Shown piece by piece: positions 27,614-38,454 of a stretch of DNA of 64,000 bases. Under the pieces are notes generated by a model, which was not told where the DNA came from, did not search any database, and was given only the letters and a program-made list of their open reading frames with translations. The translations under genes and the position numbers were made by a program. The stretch spans positions 248,001 through 312,000 of the forward strand of contig JAEINU010000003.1 in NCBI GenBank assembly GCA_016342685.1, given 5' to 3'. This DNA comes from Bacteroidales bacterium. GTDB lineage: Bacteria > Bacteroidota > Bacteroidia > Bacteroidales > UBA12077. Within the stretch, counting starts at the first letter, position 1. The number at the start of each line of letters is the position of its first letter.

Positions 27614-27937
27614 ATGCGAAGGAAATTACACATTAAGAAAGGCGATACAGTTTACGTTAATTCGGGAGAATCGAAGGGACAACAAGGCAAAGTACTTGAA
27701 GTGATTTACAGCAAGGAAAAAGCCATTGTTGAAGGCGTAAATATGATTTCAAAGCATACTAAACCAAATGCTAGTAATCCACAAGGTGGTATCGTAAAAA
27801 GGGAAGCACCAATACATATATCAAATTTAATGTTGGTTGATCCGTCTACAGGAAATCCTACAAGGATTGGTAGAAAATTAAATGATAAAAATAAGTTAGT
27901 GCGATATTCAAAAAAATCAGGGGAGGAAATCAAGTAA
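27614..27937 (+). CDS. rplX: 50S ribosomal protein uL24
   Basis: L24 (107 aa) initiates 50S assembly. The N-terminal KOW motif ([20 protein letters not shown]) and the [20 protein letters not shown] segment identify it. The stop overlaps the rplE start by one base. A GGAGG string 10 bases before the rplE ATG lies inside this gene's end. Confidence 0.98.
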   Translation: MRRKLHIKKGDTVYVNSGESKGQQGKVLEVIYSKEKAIVEGVNMISKHTKPNASNPQGGIVKREAPIHISNLMLVDPSTGNPTRIGRKLNDKNKLVRYSKKSGEEIK

Positions 27938-28494
27938 TGGAATACACGCCTGTTTTGCAGAAAAAGTACCGAGAAGAGATAATCTCGGCTTTAAGAGAGG
28001 AATTTAGTTATAAATCTGTTATGCAAGTTCCAAGATTGGAAAAGATAATTCTAAATCAAGGAGTTGGACAAGCAGTTTCTGACAAGAAATTAATTGACTC
28101 TGCACAAGAAGAATTAACACTAATTACAGGGCAAAAAGCTGTAAAAACTTATTCTAAAAAAGATATCTCTAACTTCAAATTGAGAAAAGGTATGCCAATT
28201 GGAGTTAAAGTTACGTTACGTAGAGATAAAATGTATGAATTCTTAGAAAGATTGATATGCATTTCATTACCTCGTATTCGTGATTTTAAAGGTGTAAACT
28301 CTAAATTTGATGGTCGTGGTAACTACTCTTTAGGTATCCAAGAACAGATTATCTTTCCAGAGATTGATCTTGATAAAATCAATAAGATTTTAGGATTAGA
28401 GATGACATTTGTAACTAGTGCTAAAACCGATGAAGAAGGTCTAGCATTGCTTAGAGAATTCGGAATTCCTTTTAAAAATATTAAAAAGAAATAG
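27937..28494 (+). CDS. rplE: 50S ribosomal protein uL5
   Basis: L5 (185 aa) binds 5S rRNA in the central protuberance. [30 protein letters not shown] and [19 protein letters not shown] are family signatures. Translational coupling with rplX is likely from the TAATG overlap. Confidence 0.99.
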   Translation: MEYTPVLQKKYREEIISALREEFSYKSVMQVPRLEKIILNQGVGQAVSDKKLIDSAQEELTLITGQKAVKTYSKKDISNFKLRKGMPIGVKVTLRRDKMYEFLERLICISLPRIRDFKGVNSKFDGRGNYSLGIQEQIIFPEIDLDKINKILGLEMTFVTSAKTDEEGLALLREFGIPFKNIKKK

Positions 28495-28499
28495 ATAAT

Positions 28500-28769
28500 A
28501 TGGCTAAAGAATCAATGAAAGCTCGTGAGCAAAGGCGCCAAAAGTTGGTTGAGAAATATGCTGAAAAAAGAGCTAAACTTAAGGCTGAAGGTGATTATAT
28601 TGGATTAAGTAGATTGCCAAAAAACTCAAATCCAATTAGACTACATAATAGGTGTTTAATCACTGGTCGACCAAAAGGGTATATGAGACAGTTTGGAATT
28701 AGTAGAATTACATTTAGAGAAATGGCTTCAAAAGGTTTGATCCCTGGTGTAAAGAAAGCAAGTTGGTAG
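28500..28769 (+). CDS. rpsN: 30S ribosomal protein uS14 (zinc-free form)
   Basis: This is S14 of the 30S head. At 89 aa, with no CxxC pairs, it is the long, non-zinc-binding form; only one Cys ([16 protein letters not shown]) is seen. [20 protein letters not shown] is the typical start. It lies five bases after rplE. Confidence 0.98.
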   Translation: MAKESMKAREQRRQKLVEKYAEKRAKLKAEGDYIGLSRLPKNSNPIRLHNRCLITGRPKGYMRQFGISRITFREMASKGLIPGVKKASW

Positions 28770-28792
28770 ATTGTAATTAAAATTAGAGAGAT

Positions 28793-29191
28793 ATGATCAC
28801 AGATCCGATAGCAGATTATCTTACTCGTATTAGAAATGCCGTAATGGCAAATCACAGAGTAGTTGAAGTACCTGCGTCAAATGTAAAGAAAGATATAACT
28901 AAGATTTTATATGATAAAGGTTACATTTTATCATATAAATTCGAAGAAGATAATAAGCAGGGAATTATTAAAATTGCTTTAAAGTATCACCCTGAGACTA
29001 AAGTACCAGCTTTTCGTTCTATTGCACGAGTAAGTAAGCCTGGGCTAAGAAAATATGTTAATACTAACGAGATACCTAGAGTACTTAACGGATTAGGAAT
29101 TGCTATCTTATCAACATCTAAAGGTGTTATTTCAGATAAAGAAGCAAGGACACTTAACGTTGGTGGCGAGGTATTATGTTATGTACATTAA
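28793..29191 (+). CDS. rpsH: 30S ribosomal protein uS8
   Basis: S8 (132 aa) organises the 16S central domain. It begins [18 protein letters not shown] and ends with the [20 protein letters not shown] block typical of the family. In E. coli S8 is the spc autoregulator; no matching site was recognised here. Confidence 0.99.
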   Translation: MITDPIADYLTRIRNAVMANHRVVEVPASNVKKDITKILYDKGYILSYKFEEDNKQGIIKIALKYHPETKVPAFRSIARVSKPGLRKYVNTNEIPRVLNGLGIAILSTSKGVISDKEARTLNVGGEVLCYVH

Positions 29192-29192
29192 T

Positions 29193-29200
29193 AAGGAGGA
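29193..29200 (+). promoter_or_regulatory. Strong Shine-Dalgarno sequence before rplF
   Basis: AAGGAGGA lies seven bases before the rplF ATG. Bacteroidota mostly initiate without Shine-Dalgarno pairing, and most genes in this window lack such a sequence, so this full match stands out. Confidence 0.75.
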
Positions 29201-29207
29201 TTATTAA

Positions 29208-29762
29208 ATGTCAAGAATAGGAAAATTACCGATCGATTTACCAAGTGGTATTACAGTTGCTGTAAGCGATTCTAATGAGGTTAAAGTAAAAGGACCGAAG
29301 GGGGAAATAACACAAAAGGTAAATCCAGACATTAAAGTTGAAGTAGTTGAGAACCAAATCATAGTTAGTAGACCTACTGATCAAAAAGATCATAAATCAT
29401 TACATGGTTTATATAGATCATTAATTAACAATATGGTTATTGGTGTTTCTGAAGGTTATACCACAGAACAAGAGTTTGTTGGTGTAGGTTACCGTGCTGA
29501 GGCAAAAGGTCAAGTTTTAGAAATGAGTCTTGGTTTTTCGCATGATATACACTTTTTAATTCCGGAATTGGTTAAAGTAGAGGTTAAACAAGAAAGACGA
29601 AGTAATCCAATTGTTATACTAAATAGTATTGATAAGCAGTTGATTGGGCAAGTTGCTGCAAGAATTCGTTCTTTAAGACCACCCGAGCCATATAAAGGAA
29701 AAGGTATTAAGTTTGTTGGCGAACAACTACGTAGAAAAGCTGGTAAAGCAGCTAAAGTTTAA
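29208..29762 (+). CDS. rplF: 50S ribosomal protein uL6
   Basis: L6 (184 aa) binds near the sarcin-ricin loop with two duplicated domains. It starts MSRIGKLPIDLPSGI and ends RSLRPPEPYKGKGIKFVGE, both diagnostic. It is the only gene of the block with a complete AAGGAGGA Shine-Dalgarno sequence at good spacing. Confidence 0.99.
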   Translation: MSRIGKLPIDLPSGITVAVSDSNEVKVKGPKGEITQKVNPDIKVEVVENQIIVSRPTDQKDHKSLHGLYRSLINNMVIGVSEGYTTEQEFVGVGYRAEAKGQVLEMSLGFSHDIHFLIPELVKVEVKQERRSNPIVILNSIDKQLIGQVAARIRSLRPPEPYKGKGIKFVGEQLRRKAGKAAKV

Positions 29763-29784
29763 CGTATTTAAATAAGATAAAGTC

Positions 29785-30144
29785 ATGGCTTTAACAAAGC
29801 AAGATAGAAGATTAAGAATAAAAAGGCGAATACGTAAGAAAATTAGCGGTTCGGCCTCAAAGCCAAGAATGTCTGTTTTTAGAAGTAATAAACAGATTTA
29901 TGTTCAATTTATTGACGATCTTGACGGAAAAACACTACTTTCAGTTTGTTCTAAAACTAAGGAAATTGCTGAAAAAGGTAATGTTGCGAAAATAGAACAA
30001 GCTAAATTTGTTGGTAATTTAGCGGCTAAAAAAGCTATCGAAAATGGGATAACAGATGTTGTTTTTGATAGAAGTGGTTATTTATACCATGGTAGAGTAA
30101 AATCATTAGCAGAAGCTGCCAGAGAAGGTGGACTTAAATTTTAA
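29785..30144 (+). CDS. rplR: 50S ribosomal protein uL18
   Basis: L18 (119 aa) carries 5S rRNA to the central protuberance with L5. [36 protein letters not shown] and [20 protein letters not shown] are family signatures. Confidence 0.99.
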   Translation: MALTKQDRRLRIKRRIRKKISGSASKPRMSVFRSNKQIYVQFIDDLDGKTLLSVCSKTKEIAEKGNVAKIEQAKFVGNLAAKKAIENGITDVVFDRSGYLYHGRVKSLAEAAREGGLKF

Positions 30145-30156
30145 GAATAAGGTATT

Positions 30157-30672
30157 ATGTCAACAAATATAAGAAAAGTTAAAACCAGCGATTTAGAATT
30201 GAAAGACAGGCTCGTTAGTATTCAAAGAGTTACAAAAGTAACTAAAGGGGGTCGAAATTTTGGTTTTACTGCGATTGTTGTTGTTGGAAACGAGGATGGT
30301 ATTGTAGGATACGGTCTTGGTAAGGCAAAAGAGGTAACAACAGCTATAGCTAAAGGTGTCGAAGCTGCAAAGAAAAATCTTGTAAAAGTGCCTATTTATC
30401 GAGGTACTATTCCTCACGAACAAATCAGTAGATTTGGTGGAGCAGAGGTTTTTATTAAGCCTGCATCGCATGGTACAGGAGTAAAAGCAGGTGGTGCGAT
30501 GCGCGCCGTACTTGAAAGTGTTGGAGTTACAGATGTACTTGCTAAATCAAAAGGATCAAGTAACCCTCATAACCTTGTTAAAGCAACTATTAATGCATTA
30601 TTACAACTAAGAGATGCAAAAGCTGTTGCTGAACAAAGAGGCGTTTCGCTAGACAAAGTATTTAATGGATAA
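30157..30672 (+). CDS. rpsE: 30S ribosomal protein uS5
   Basis: S5 (171 aa) contributes to accuracy and the mRNA entry site. [30 protein letters not shown] and [20 protein letters not shown] are diagnostic. The reading frame of the next gene is open right from its end, but the true rpmD start is probably 20 bases further on. Confidence 0.99.
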   Translation: MSTNIRKVKTSDLELKDRLVSIQRVTKVTKGGRNFGFTAIVVVGNEDGIVGYGLGKAKEVTTAIAKGVEAAKKNLVKVPIYRGTIPHEQISRFGGAEVFIKPASHGTGVKAGGAMRAVLESVGVTDVLAKSKGSSNPHNLVKATINALLQLRDAKAVAEQRGVSLDKVFNG

Positions 30673-30692
30673 TGACCTTTAATAAAAATCTT

Positions 30693-30869
30693 ATGACTAA
30701 GATAAAAGTTACACAAGTAAGAAGCGGAATTGGTAGTACCAAACGCCAAAAAAGAACCTTAGAAGCTCTTGGTATTAAAAAGTTACATAATACCATTGAA
30801 GTTGAAACATCTCCACAAGTATTAGGAATGATCAACAAAGTAAAGCATTTACTTAGGGTAGAAGAATAG
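30693..30869 (+). CDS. rpmD: 50S ribosomal protein uL30
   Basis: L30 (58 aa from this start) is a small 50S protein. KIKVTQVRSGIGSTKRQKRT and VETSPQVLGMINKVKHLL identify it. The frame is open from an ATG at 30672, but the conserved protein begins at MTKIKVTQ, so I use the ATG at 30693. Confidence 0.97.
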   Translation: MTKIKVTQVRSGIGSTKRQKRTLEALGIKKLHNTIEVETSPQVLGMINKVKHLLRVEE

Positions 30870-30894
30870 TAATAACGAACAACTGAATATAGAT

Positions 30895-31341
30895 ATGGAT
30901 TTAAGTAGCTTAAAACCAGCTGACAACTCGACTAAAACATGTAAGAGAATAGGTAGAGGACAAGGATCTGGAAAAGGAGGAACTGCAACAAGAGGTCATA
31001 AGGGGCAGAAATCAAGATCAGGATACTCTAGAAAAATTGGATTCGAAGGTGGACAGATGCCTTTACAACGTCGAGTGCCAAAATATGGATTCACAAATAT
31101 CTCTCGTAAGGAGTATAAAGGAATTAATATTGAAACTTTAGAAAAATTAGCTGAAAAGAAAGGTTTAACAACAATTGATATTGATATCTTAGTTGATGCC
31201 GGTTTAGCAAAGAAGAATAATTTAGTTAAGATTCTTGGAAACGGTACATTAACAAAGAAATTAGAAATAAAAGCACACGCTTTTTCAAAATCAGCGATTG
31301 CTGCAATTGAATCAGTTGAAGGAACCATTGTAAAATTATAA
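30895..31341 (+). CDS. rplO: 50S ribosomal protein uL15
   Basis: L15 (148 aa) is a late-assembly 50S protein. It starts MDLSSLKPADNSTKTCKRIG and has the Gly-rich GRGQGSGKGGTATRGHKGQ stretch and GFEGGQMPLQRRVPKYGF. secY follows after four bases, the usual arrangement. Confidence 0.99.
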   Translation: MDLSSLKPADNSTKTCKRIGRGQGSGKGGTATRGHKGQKSRSGYSRKIGFEGGQMPLQRRVPKYGFTNISRKEYKGINIETLEKLAEKKGLTTIDIDILVDAGLAKKNNLVKILGNGTLTKKLEIKAHAFSKSAIAAIESVEGTIVKL

Positions 31342-31345
31342 TTTA

Positions 31346-32686
31346 ATGAGAGCTTTAATACAAACAATTAAGAATATAGCTAAGATTGAAGATCTAAGAT
31401 ATCGTATTGGATATACTTTGTTAATTTTATTAATTTACAGACTCGGTAGTTATATAGTTTTACCAGGGATTGATCCAAGTCAATTGGCAGAACTGGAAAA
31501 ACAAACAGCCGATGGTGTATTAGGTCTTTTAAATATGTTTTCGGGTGGATCATTTTCAAGAGCATCCATTTTCGCGTTAGGAATAATGCCTTACATTTCA
31601 GCATCTATTGTAATCCAATTATTAGGAATAGCAATTCCTTATTTTCAGAGATTACAAAGAGAAGGTGAAAGCGGAAGAAGAAAAATCAATCAAATTACCA
31701 GATATTTAACAGTAGCTATTTTGATTATGCAAGCTCCCGCATATTTAAAAAATTTACAGGTTCAACTTCCTGAATCAGCGTTTGTATTGAAAGGAACATT
31801 TTTCTGGTTTTCATCTGTTGTTATTTTAACATCTGGAACCATGTTTATAATGTGGCTAGGTGAAAAAATAACAGATAAAGGTATTGGTAATGGTATTTCA
31901 TTAATCATTATGATTGGTATCATTGCTCGTTTACCGCAATCTTTAGTTGCTGAATTTATTAATAGATTAGAATCTGTAGGAGGTGGGTTAGTCGCCTTCT
32001 TATTAGAAATGGTAATATTGTTTTTTGTTTTTATAGCTACTATTCTTTTGGTGCAAGGTACTAGAAAAATACCAGTACAGTATGCTAAAAGAATAGTTGG
32101 AAACAAACAATACGGCGGTGTTCGTCAGTATATACCATTAAAAGTAAACTCAGCTGGTGTAATGCCAATTATTTTTGCACAAGCTTTAATGTTTGTACCA
32201 TTAACTTTAGCTGGTTTTGGAGATTCTGATTCCTTAAGAGGAATTGCGGCTACATTTTCAGATATAAATGGATTTTGGTATAATTTTACCTTTGCAATAA
32301 TGATTATGCTTTTTACATATTTTTATACTGCCATAACAATTAATCCATCTCAAATGGCAGAAGATATGAAAAAGAATGGAGGTTTTATACCGGGAATTAA
32401 GCCTGGACGTAAAACTGTTGAATTTCTGGATACAATTATGTCTAGAATTACGCTTCCTGGATCTATATTTTTGGCCTTAATTGCTATTATGCCTGCTTTT
32501 GCTAGATTAGGTGGTGTTGATAGTCAATGGTCTCAATTTTTTGGAGGAACATCTTTATTAATTCTGGTTGGAGTTGTGTTAGATACTCTTCAACAAATTG
32601 AAAGTCATTTATTAATGCGTCATTATGATGGATTAATGAAATCTGGTAAAATAAAAGGTAGAGCTGGTGGATCTTCTGCAATTTAA
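31346..32686 (+). CDS. secY: Protein translocase subunit SecY
   Basis: SecY is the inner-membrane channel for Sec-dependent export. The 446-aa protein has ten expected transmembrane helices. Motifs include GIMPYISASIVIQLL, the cytoplasmic loop with NQITRYLTV, GNGISLIIMIGI, the loop GNKQYGGVRQYIPLKVN and ADDMKKNGGFIPG-like AEDMKKNGGFIPGIKPG. It supplies the export step for the many signal-peptide proteins in this window. adk, which often sits between secY and map, is missing here. Confidence 0.99.
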   Translation: MRALIQTIKNIAKIEDLRYRIGYTLLILLIYRLGSYIVLPGIDPSQLAELEKQTADGVLGLLNMFSGGSFSRASIFALGIMPYISASIVIQLLGIAIPYFQRLQREGESGRRKINQITRYLTVAILIMQAPAYLKNLQVQLPESAFVLKGTFFWFSSVVILTSGTMFIMWLGEKITDKGIGNGISLIIMIGIIARLPQSLVAEFINRLESVGGGLVAFLLEMVILFFVFIATILLVQGTRKIPVQYAKRIVGNKQYGGVRQYIPLKVNSAGVMPIIFAQALMFVPLTLAGFGDSDSLRGIAATFSDINGFWYNFTFAIMIMLFTYFYTAITINPSQMAEDMKKNGGFIPGIKPGRKTVEFLDTIMSRITLPGSIFLALIAIMPAFARLGGVDSQWSQFFGGTSLLILVGVVLDTLQQIESHLLMRHYDGLMKSGKIKGRAGGSSAI

Positions 32687-32707
32687 TTTACTTTATAACG
32701 TTCTTTG

Positions 32708-33487
32708 ATGTTAGTTTATAAAAGCGAAAAGGAAATCGAAATAATCCAAAGGAACAATCAACTTGTTTCTAGGACTCTTGCTGAAGTAGCCAAAATGATT
32801 CAACCTGGAGTAACTACTCTTGAGTTAGATAAAAGGGCTGAAGAGTTTATTCGAGATAATGGTGCCGTTCCTGGATTTTTAGGATACGGAGGATATCCGA
32901 ATACATTGTGTACTTCAGTGAATGATCAGATTGTACATGGTATTCCATCCAATTATGAGTTAAAAGACGGAGACATTGTTTCGGTTGATTGTGGTACTTA
33001 TTTGGAAGGTTATTATGGAGATACTGCTTATACATTCCCTGTAGGAGAAATCAGTGATGAAATTAAAACATTATTGAAAGTAACCAAAGAATCTCTCTTT
33101 AAAGGTATTGAAAATGCCATTGAAGGTAAAAGAATAGGTGATATAGGTTATGCTGTTCAGTTGCATGCCGAAAAAGCAGGTTTCTCGGTGGTTAGAGAAA
33201 TGGTTGGGCATGGTTTAGGAAAGAACATGCATGAAGCTCCTGAAGTGCCTAATTATGGTCGACGCGGAAGAGGTGTTACAATAAAAAAGGGTCTTGTATT
33301 ATGTATTGAGCCAATGATTAATATGGGTAGTAAATATATAAAACAAGATAACGATGGGTGGACAATTAGAACTATTGATGGAAAACCTTCAGCACATTAT
33401 GAACTAGCTGTAGCAGTGAATAAAGGACAAGCAGAAATATTATCAACATTTGAATATATAGAAGAGATTACTAAAAATAAGATATAA
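32708..33487 (+). CDS. map: Type I methionine aminopeptidase
   Basis: This enzyme removes the N-terminal Met from nascent proteins. The 259-aa type I enzyme keeps the five metal ligands: Asp in [10 protein letters not shown], Asp in YYGDTAYTF, His in [12 protein letters not shown], Glu in CIEPMINMG and Glu near [13 protein letters not shown] directly precedes the ATG at 32708, which is the likely start. It is 21 bases after secY and four before infA. Confidence 0.98.
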   Translation: MLVYKSEKEIEIIQRNNQLVSRTLAEVAKMIQPGVTTLELDKRAEEFIRDNGAVPGFLGYGGYPNTLCTSVNDQIVHGIPSNYELKDGDIVSVDCGTYLEGYYGDTAYTFPVGEISDEIKTLLKVTKESLFKGIENAIEGKRIGDIGYAVQLHAEKAGFSVVREMVGHGLGKNMHEAPEVPNYGRRGRGVTIKKGLVLCIEPMINMGSKYIKQDNDGWTIRTIDGKPSAHYELAVAVNKGQAEILSTFEYIEEITKNKI

Positions 33488-33491
33488 ATAT

Positions 33492-33710
33492 ATGGCAAAA
33501 CAATCTTCAATAGAACAAGACGGAACAATTATCGAAGCATTATCAAATGCTATGTTCAGAGTTGAACTCGAAAACGGTCATGTTATTACAGCTCATATAT
33601 CTGGAAAAATGAGAATGCATTATATTAAGATATTACCAGGAGATAAAGTGAAGATTGAGATGTCTCCTTATGATCTTACTAAAGGAAGAATAACTTATAG
33701 ATATAAATAA
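33492..33710 (+). CDS. infA: Translation initiation factor IF-1
   Basis: IF-1 (72 aa) is an OB-fold protein that occupies the 30S A site during initiation. [20 protein letters not shown] and [20 protein letters not shown] are diagnostic. It is followed after 12 bases by rpmJ. Confidence 0.99.
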   Translation: MAKQSSIEQDGTIIEALSNAMFRVELENGHVITAHISGKMRMHYIKILPGDKVKIEMSPYDLTKGRITYRYK

Positions 33711-33722
33711 AAAAATAGAAAA

Positions 33723-33839
33723 ATGAAAGTCAGAGCATCTGTAAAGAAACGCAGTAGCGATTGCAAAATTGTTAGACGAAAAGGTAGACTATACGTTATT
33801 AACAAAAAAAATCCAAAGTTTAAACAACGTCAAGGATAA
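33723..33839 (+). CDS. rpmJ: 50S ribosomal protein bL36 (zinc-free form)
   Basis: This 38-aa ORF starts [19 protein letters not shown] and ends PKFKQRQG, unmistakably L36. Of the zinc-ribbon ligands (Cys11, Cys14, Cys27, His near 33) only C14 remains; position 11 is Ser, 27 is Asn and 33 is Lys. It is therefore a zinc-independent version, as in other Bacteroidota. It occupies the usual slot between infA and rpsM. Confidence 0.97.
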   Translation: MKVRASVKKRSSDCKIVRRKGRLYVINKKNPKFKQRQG

Positions 33840-33872
33840 TTTATTATTTTTGTACTTAATTAATTAAGATTT

Positions 33873-34250
33873 ATGGCAAGAATTGTTGGAGTAGATTTAC
33901 CGAAGAATAAAAGAGGTGTTATAGGTTTAACCTATATCTACGGGATTGGTCGTAGTAATGCGGAAGCTATATTAGCAAAAGCAGGAGTCGATCAAGATGT
34001 TAAAGTGAAAGACTGGAGTGATGATCAAATCGCTAGTATCAGACAAGAAATAAATGAGAGTTTTAAAGTTGAAGGTGAGTTACGCTCAGAGGTTCAACTG
34101 AATATTAAGCGTTTAATGGATATTGGATGCTATAGAGGTATTCGACATCGTATTGGGCTTCCTGTAAGGGGACAAAGTACGAAAAATAACGCTCGAACTC
34201 GTAAAGGAAAAAGAAAAACTATTGCTAATAAAAAGAAGGCAACTAAATAA
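33873..34250 (+). CDS. rpsM: 30S ribosomal protein uS13
   Basis: S13 (125 aa) forms intersubunit bridges from the 30S head. [20 protein letters not shown] and the [20 protein letters not shown] segment with a basic C-terminal tail identify it. It opens the alpha gene set. Confidence 0.99.
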   Translation: MARIVGVDLPKNKRGVIGLTYIYGIGRSNAEAILAKAGVDQDVKVKDWSDDQIASIRQEINESFKVEGELRSEVQLNIKRLMDIGCYRGIRHRIGLPVRGQSTKNNARTRKGKRKTIANKKKATK

Positions 34251-34260
34251 TTGATAGGAA

Positions 34261-34650
34261 ATGGCAAAAAAATCTGGATCATCTAAAAAAAGAGTTGTAA
34301 AGGTTGAAGCGACTGGACAAGCGCATATTCATGCTTCTTTCAATAATATTATTGTTTCATTAACAAATAATAGTGGTCAAGTAATTTCATGGTCTTCATC
34401 TGGAAAGATGGGTTTTAGAGGATCAAAGAAAAACACTCCATATGCTGCTCAAATGGCTGCTGAGGATTGTGCTAAAGTAGCATATGATCTAGGACTAAGA
34501 AAAGTTAAGGCATATGTTAAAGGACCAGGTTCGGGAAGAGAATCAGCGATTCGTACGATTCATAATGCTGGAATTGAAGTAACTGAAATTACTGATGTAA
34601 CACCATTACCACATAACGGATGTCGTCCTGCTAATCGCAGAAGAGTTTAA
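34261..34650 (+). CDS. rpsK: 30S ribosomal protein uS11
   Basis: S11 (129 aa) lies on the 30S platform near the mRNA exit. [30 protein letters not shown] and [16 protein letters not shown] are diagnostic. Confidence 0.99.
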   Translation: MAKKSGSSKKRVVKVEATGQAHIHASFNNIIVSLTNNSGQVISWSSSGKMGFRGSKKNTPYAAQMAAEDCAKVAYDLGLRKVKAYVKGPGSGRESAIRTIHNAGIEVTEITDVTPLPHNGCRPANRRRV

Positions 34651-34694
34651 GTGATAAGTATTGAGATTGAAAAAAAGTTTTAATAAAAAGATTC

Positions 34695-35303
34695 ATGGCT
34701 AGATACATAGGACCAAAATCAAAGATAGCGAGGAAATTAGGGGAGCCAATATACGGACCTGATAAGAATTTCGAAAAGAAAAACTTTCCTCCAGGACAAC
34801 ATGGCGGAAACAAGCGAAGAAAAAAGGTTTCTGAATATGGTGTTCAATTAATGGAAAAGCAAAAAGCAAAATATACTTACGGTGTATTAGAAAAGCAATT
34901 CTTTAACTTATTTGAGCACGCATCAAGAAGAAAAGGAATTACAGGTGAAAACTTATTACAGTTATTAGAGTCACGTTTAGATAATGTAGTATTTAGATTA
35001 GGAATAGCTCCTACTAGAGCGGCTGCACGTCAGTTTGTTACTCATAAACATATAACTGTTAATGGACATGTTTTAAATGTTCCATCATATACTGTTAAAT
35101 CAAGCGATATTATTGGTGTAAGGGAGAAATCAAAATCTCTTGAGGCTATTACAAATAGTTTGGCTGGAGCTCGTTACAATAAATATTCTTGGTTAGAGTG
35201 GGATTCTGAACAAATGACTGGTAAATTTTTGAATATGCCTGAAAGAACAGATATTCCAGAGAATATTAAAGAACAGTTAATAGTAGAATTATATTCGAAA
35301 TAA
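34695..35303 (+). CDS. rpsD: 30S ribosomal protein uS4
   Basis: S4 (202 aa) nucleates the 30S body. It lacks the zinc-binding Cys cluster at its N-terminus ([20 protein letters not shown]). The S4 RNA-binding domain is at ~93-155 ([20 protein letters not shown]). In E. coli S4 represses the alpha operon; no such structure was identified here. Confidence 0.99.
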   Translation: MARYIGPKSKIARKLGEPIYGPDKNFEKKNFPPGQHGGNKRRKKVSEYGVQLMEKQKAKYTYGVLEKQFFNLFEHASRRKGITGENLLQLLESRLDNVVFRLGIAPTRAAARQFVTHKHITVNGHVLNVPSYTVKSSDIIGVREKSKSLEAITNSLAGARYNKYSWLEWDSEQMTGKFLNMPERTDIPENIKEQLIVELYSK

Positions 35304-35322
35304 TAATAATTACTCATTATTT

Positions 35323-36315
35323 ATGGCAATTTTAGCATTTCAAAAGCCCGATAAGGTCATTATGGTTGAAGCAAACGAAACTTACGGTAAGTTTGAGTTT
35401 CGTCCTTTAGAACCTGGATATGGAATTACTGTCGGCAATTCTTTAAGAAGGATTCTTCTATCATCGTTAGATGGATATGCCATTACTACAATAAAAATTG
35501 AAGGTGTAGAACATGAATTTTCTACAATTTCTGGCGTTGTGCAAGATGTTTCTGAAATTATCCTTAACTTAAAGCAAGTGCGCTTTAAATGCAATGTTGA
35601 GGAAGCAGAAGATGAGAAATTCACAGTAACGATTACCGGACAAAAGGAATTTAAAGCCGGAGATATTAATAACTTCTCCACAAATTTCGATGTTTTAAAT
35701 CCTGATCTTGTAATTTGTGAAATGGAATCTGACGTGAAACTTCAGATAGAATTTTCTGTAAATAAGGGAAGAGGATACGTACATTCAGAAGAAAACAAAC
35801 CAGTTGATGGGGAAGTTGGCGTGATAGCTATAGATTCAATTTACACTCCGATAAGAAATGTAAAGTATTCTATAGAAAATTATCGTGTTGAGCAAAAGAC
35901 TGACTACGAAAAACTAGTTTTTGAAATTGAATCTGATGGTTCAATTCATCCAAAGGAAGCTTTAAAAGAGGCAGCAAAGATTCTTATTTATCACTTCATG
36001 TTATTTTCTGATGAAAAGATTACACTCGATTCAGATGAAAAATATGCAAATGAAGAATTTGATGAAGAAGTATTGCATATGCGTCAGCTACTTAAAACTA
36101 GATTAGTTGATATGGATCTTTCGGTAAGAGCATTGAATTGTTTGAAAGCCGCTGAAGTTGATACTTTAGGTGATCTTGTTAAATACAATAAAAACGATTT
36201 ACTGAAGTTTAGAAACTTCGGTAAAAAATCATTGACAGAATTAGAAGATTTACTTAGCCAGATGAATCTTACATTTGGAATGGATATTACTAAGTATAAA
36301 TTAGACAAGGAGTAA
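35323..36315 (+). CDS. rpoA: DNA-directed RNA polymerase subunit alpha
   Basis: This subunit dimerises through its N-terminal domain to assemble RNA polymerase. The 330-aa protein has the N-terminal domain (~1-230: [20 protein letters not shown], with the conserved SSLDGYAIT) and a C-terminal helix-hairpin domain (~250-325: [39 protein letters not shown]) for DNA and activator contact. rplQ follows after five bases; AAGGAG at the end of rpoA could act as its Shine-Dalgarno sequence. Confidence 0.99.
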   Translation: MAILAFQKPDKVIMVEANETYGKFEFRPLEPGYGITVGNSLRRILLSSLDGYAITTIKIEGVEHEFSTISGVVQDVSEIILNLKQVRFKCNVEEAEDEKFTVTITGQKEFKAGDINNFSTNFDVLNPDLVICEMESDVKLQIEFSVNKGRGYVHSEENKPVDGEVGVIAIDSIYTPIRNVKYSIENYRVEQKTDYEKLVFEIESDGSIHPKEALKEAAKILIYHFMLFSDEKITLDSDEKYANEEFDEEVLHMRQLLKTRLVDMDLSVRALNCLKAAEVDTLGDLVKYNKNDLLKFRNFGKKSLTELEDLLSQMNLTFGMDITKYKLDKE

Positions 36316-36320
36316 TAGGA

Positions 36321-36887
36321 ATGAGACACAGAAAATCATTTAACCACTTAGGAAGAAATAGAGCACATAGAAAGGCAATGTTGTCAAATATGGCTACATC
36401 ATTAATTTTACATAAAAGAATAACTACTACTGTTGCAAAAGCAAAAGCTCTTAAAAAATTCGTTGAGCCTTTAGTAACTAAAGCTAAAGACGATTCAACT
36501 CATTCGAGAAGAGTAGTGTTTAGTTATCTTCAAAGCAAAGAGGCTGTTACTGAATTGTTTAGAGAAATAAGCGGTAAAGTTGGTGATAGACCAGGTGGTT
36601 ATACTAGAATATTGAAAACAGGAACTAGATTAGGTGATAACGCTGATATGTGTATCATTGAATTAGTTGACTATAACGAAAATTTATTAGCTTCAAAATC
36701 TACTACTACAAAGGCAACTACAAGAAGAAGTAGACGAGGTGGTAAAAAGGTAGATGAAACGACAGCAGCTGTCGAAGTTAAAGAAGAAACTGCAGAAACA
36801 AAAGTAGAAGTAGTTGACGAAGCTAAAGAGGAAACTCCAGCTGAGAATGAAAAACCTGCTGAAGAAGAGAATAAAGAAGAAAAATAA
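36321..36887 (+). CDS. rplQ: 50S ribosomal protein bL17 with long charged C-terminal tail
   Basis: L17 sits near the tunnel exit. Residues 1-~118 are the standard protein ([40 protein letters not shown]). A further ~70 residues form a low-complexity tail, first basic ([11 protein letters not shown]) then strongly acidic (Glu/Ala/Val/Lys-rich). The usual length is about 120-130, and such tails are common in Bacteroidota. This is the last gene of the superoperon and is followed by a strong terminator. Confidence 0.98.
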   Translation: MRHRKSFNHLGRNRAHRKAMLSNMATSLILHKRITTTVAKAKALKKFVEPLVTKAKDDSTHSRRVVFSYLQSKEAVTELFREISGKVGDRPGGYTRILKTGTRLGDNADMCIIELVDYNENLLASKSTTTKATTRRSRRGGKKVDETTAAVEVKEETAETKVEVVDEAKEETPAENEKPAEEENKEEK

Positions 36888-36907
36888 TTCTTAGTATATT
36901 AGAATTA

Positions 36908-36937
36908 AGAGGGCGGTCTAAAATCCGCCCTTTTTTT
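36908..36937 (+). terminator. Intrinsic terminator of the ribosomal superoperon
   Basis: The stem GGGCGG / CCGCCC extends by A/G-T pairs, has an 8-base loop and is followed by seven T residues. It lies 21 bases after the rplQ stop. Confidence 0.95.
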
Positions 36938-36961
36938 ATGAATTTATCGATTATGTGAATC

Positions 36962-36991
36962 TTGAAATGTGTTCATTTTTCACTAACTTTG
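36962..36991 (+). promoter_or_regulatory. Predicted enolase promoter
   Basis: TTG (36962-36964), a 19-base spacer and TAACTTTG (36984-36991) match the TTG/TAnnTTTG consensus exactly. The start codon is 46 bases downstream. Confidence 0.65.
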
Positions 36992-37012
36992 AAATCTTAT
37001 TTTGTATATTAA

Positions 37013-38320
<1,308 letters not shown>

Positions 38321-38341
38321 TATAGAATTTGGATTTTATTT

Positions 38342-38376
38342 AAAACTGGACCGATTATTTTCGGCCCAGTTTTTTT
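38342..38376 (+). terminator. Intrinsic terminator after enolase
   Basis: The arms AAAACTGG and CCAGTTTT continue through an inner CCGA/TCGG pair, with one A-C mismatch. A run of T follows. It lies 21 bases after the eno stop. Confidence 0.92.
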
Positions 38377-38454
38377 ATGTCAAAATCAGGATTAAAATAA
38401 AACCTTAAAGGCAATTTTTTGTATATTTCACATTATTCATTTACAAGAGATTTC

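Noticed and set aside
36720-36887. Frameshift or fusion at the rplQ C-terminus
   Set aside because: The tail is in frame, has a consistent charged composition and is typical of Bacteroidota L17.
38419-38454. Earlier TTG start for the UbiD-family gene
   Set aside because: Homologues begin near MAYKSLTHFI; a TTG start adds an unconserved dozen residues.
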